This document shows positions 14,412 through 15,198 of a DNA stretch of 15,198 nt, piece by piece; position 1 is the stretch's first letter, and the number at the start of each line of letters is the position of its first letter. The notes beneath the pieces are model-generated. The model was not told where the DNA came from. It did not search any database and saw nothing but the letters and a program-made list of their open reading frames with translations. Source of the stretch: Lachnospiraceae bacterium (GTDB lineage: Bacteria; Bacillota_A; Clostridia; Lachnospirales; Lachnospiraceae); contig JAILPG010000322.1 of NCBI GenBank assembly GCA_024699595.1, positions 1 through 15,198 on the forward strand, given 5' to 3'. The position numbers were made by a program, and so were the translations under genes.

Positions 14412-15198
14412 ATGAATCTTTCGGTGTGCCTGTCTGCAATGCATCTAAAAGACGCTTTTTATATAGACAGCCTTAATATCACAACGGATGCCGTAGTGGT
14501 CAACCAGTGCGATGAGGAAGGAAAGACCTGTATAGACCGGACGCTTGAGGACGGGCGCAGACAGGAGATAACCTACATATGCTCGAAGGAAAGAGGCTTA
14601 AGCAAGAGCCGAAATCTTGCGATAGAAAACGCTGCATCAGATATAGTCATCCTCTGTGACAACGATGTCGAATATGAAAAAGACTACGAGAAGAAGATAC
14701 TTGATGCCTACGAAAGACATAAGGACGCCGATCTGATCGTTTTTTACATAAAGAGAAGAGAGAGGCTTAAGCCTTTGTCGAAAAAGGACAGGCGTCTTTC
14801 ACATCTCCTTGCCCTTAAGATATTTTCTCCGGAAATATCCTTCAGGAAAAAAAGCATTGAAGGGATTTCCTTTAACGAGGATTTCGGAGCCGGTGCAAAA
14901 TATATAATGGGGGAGGAGAATATTTTTTTGTATGAGTGTCTTAGACAGCATAAAAAGATTTATTACGTTCCCGAAAGGATAGCTTCGTTAAGGGATGAAC
15001 AGTCCACCTGGTTTACGGGCTATGATGAGAACTTCTTTATCTCAAGAGGCGCAAACTACCGTGCGATGTCAAAGCGTTTCTGCCTCTTTTTGATCCTTCA
15101 GTTTGCCGTAAGGAAAAGAAGTCTGTACAGGGACCGGATGACAACTGCAAAGGCTCTTAAGAAAATGCTTGAGGGTAAAAGAGAATATGAAAGTATTT
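14412..15198 (+). CDS. Glycosyltransferase family 2-like protein, incomplete at right edge
   Basis: The frame opens at ATG 14412 (GGAGG at 14400-14404, seven bases upstream; one base after the previous stop). It stays open for 262 codons to the window end. GLSKSRNLAIENA (62-74) and CDNDVEY (82-88, the DxD-like motif as Asp83-Asn84-Asp85) mark a GT-A glycosyltransferase. GAGAKYIMGEENIFLYE (159-175) has the acidic GEEN where the catalytic base region of family 2 lies, and STWFTGYDENFF (198-209) follows. The N-terminus is atypical: instead of the usual VSIVVPVYN strand it begins MNLSVCLSAMHLKD and reaches the conserved RN sooner. A Lys/Arg-rich C-terminus (234-258) suggests membrane association. 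Near the edge, ATG at 15187 in another frame (starting MKVF) could begin the next gene, so this protein may end just beyond the window. Confidence 0.75.
   Translation, partial: MNLSVCLSAMHLKDAFYIDSLNITTDAVVVNQCDEEGKTCIDRTLEDGRRQEITYICSKERGLSKSRNLAIENAASDIVILCDNDVEYEKDYEKKILDAYERHKDADLIVFYIKRRERLKPLSKKDRRLSHLLALKIFSPEISFRKKSIEGISFNEDFGAGAKYIMGEENIFLYECLRQHKKIYYVPERIASLRDEQSTWFTGYDENFFISRGANYRAMSKRFCLFLILQFAVRKRSLYRDRMTTAKALKKMLEGKREYESI

Noticed and set aside
1..15198. CRISPR arrays, tRNA or rRNA genes, insertion sequences, phage genes
   Set aside because: No regularly spaced repeats, no tRNA-like cloverleaf, no transposase or integrase frames and no terminal inverted repeats were seen.

Overview
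The window looks like chromosomal DNA from a Gram-positive anaerobe of the Clostridia, most likely a Lachnospiraceae (Butyrivibrio-like) species. This rests on moderate AT-richness, heavy use of AGG/AGA and ATA codons, strong AGGAGG-type ribosome binding sites, some TTG/GTG starts, an HPr-family gene next to a type-2 (yeast/actinobacterial-like) leuA, and membrane protein families I associate with that group. The assignment is from memory and style, not from a search.

Layout. (1) Positions 1-1894, + strand: the C-terminal end of an HPr-like phosphocarrier protein with a clean terminator, then leuA (2-isopropylmalate synthase) with its own strong ribosome binding site. (2) 1872-3512, - strand: a large polytopic membrane protein of GT-C glycosyltransferase-like appearance, which overlaps the end of leuA tail-to-tail. 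(3) 3568-4574, + strand: a strong extended -10 promoter and rfbD/rmlD (dTDP-L-rhamnose synthesis), closed by a hairpin terminator that can serve both strands. (4) 4574-5044, - strand: a small divergent-PAP2 (DUF212/YuiD-like) membrane protein. (5) 5176 to the right edge, + strand: a tightly packed presumed operon of at least ten genes for surface polysaccharide synthesis. In order these are gmd and fcl (GDP-mannose to GDP-L-fucose), four membrane-protein genes of unknown function, a family 2 glycosyltransferase, a polyprenyl-phosphate sugar-1-phosphate transferase (the priming enzyme), and two more family 2-like glycosyltransferases, the last cut by the window end.

How the genes fit together. 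gmd/fcl make GDP-L-fucose and rfbD performs the last step to dTDP-L-rhamnose. The priming transferase loads the first sugar phosphate onto undecaprenyl phosphate at the membrane, and the family 2 enzymes would extend it. The polytopic proteins could modify, polymerise or transfer the glycan on the outer face. No flippase (Wzx), recognised Wzy polymerase, Wzz/Wze-type regulator or rmlABC is visible here, so the full locus must extend to the right or lie elsewhere.

The most unusual part is 7195-11251. It appears to hold two split sets of the same kind of protein: an N-terminal polytopic module (7977 and 9265 genes) and a C-terminal module with an extracytoplasmic domain (7195 and 10388 genes). 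The gene order is reversed in the first set. One N-terminal module also carries what looks like a truncated, metal-ligand-less metallo-beta-lactamase-like tail.
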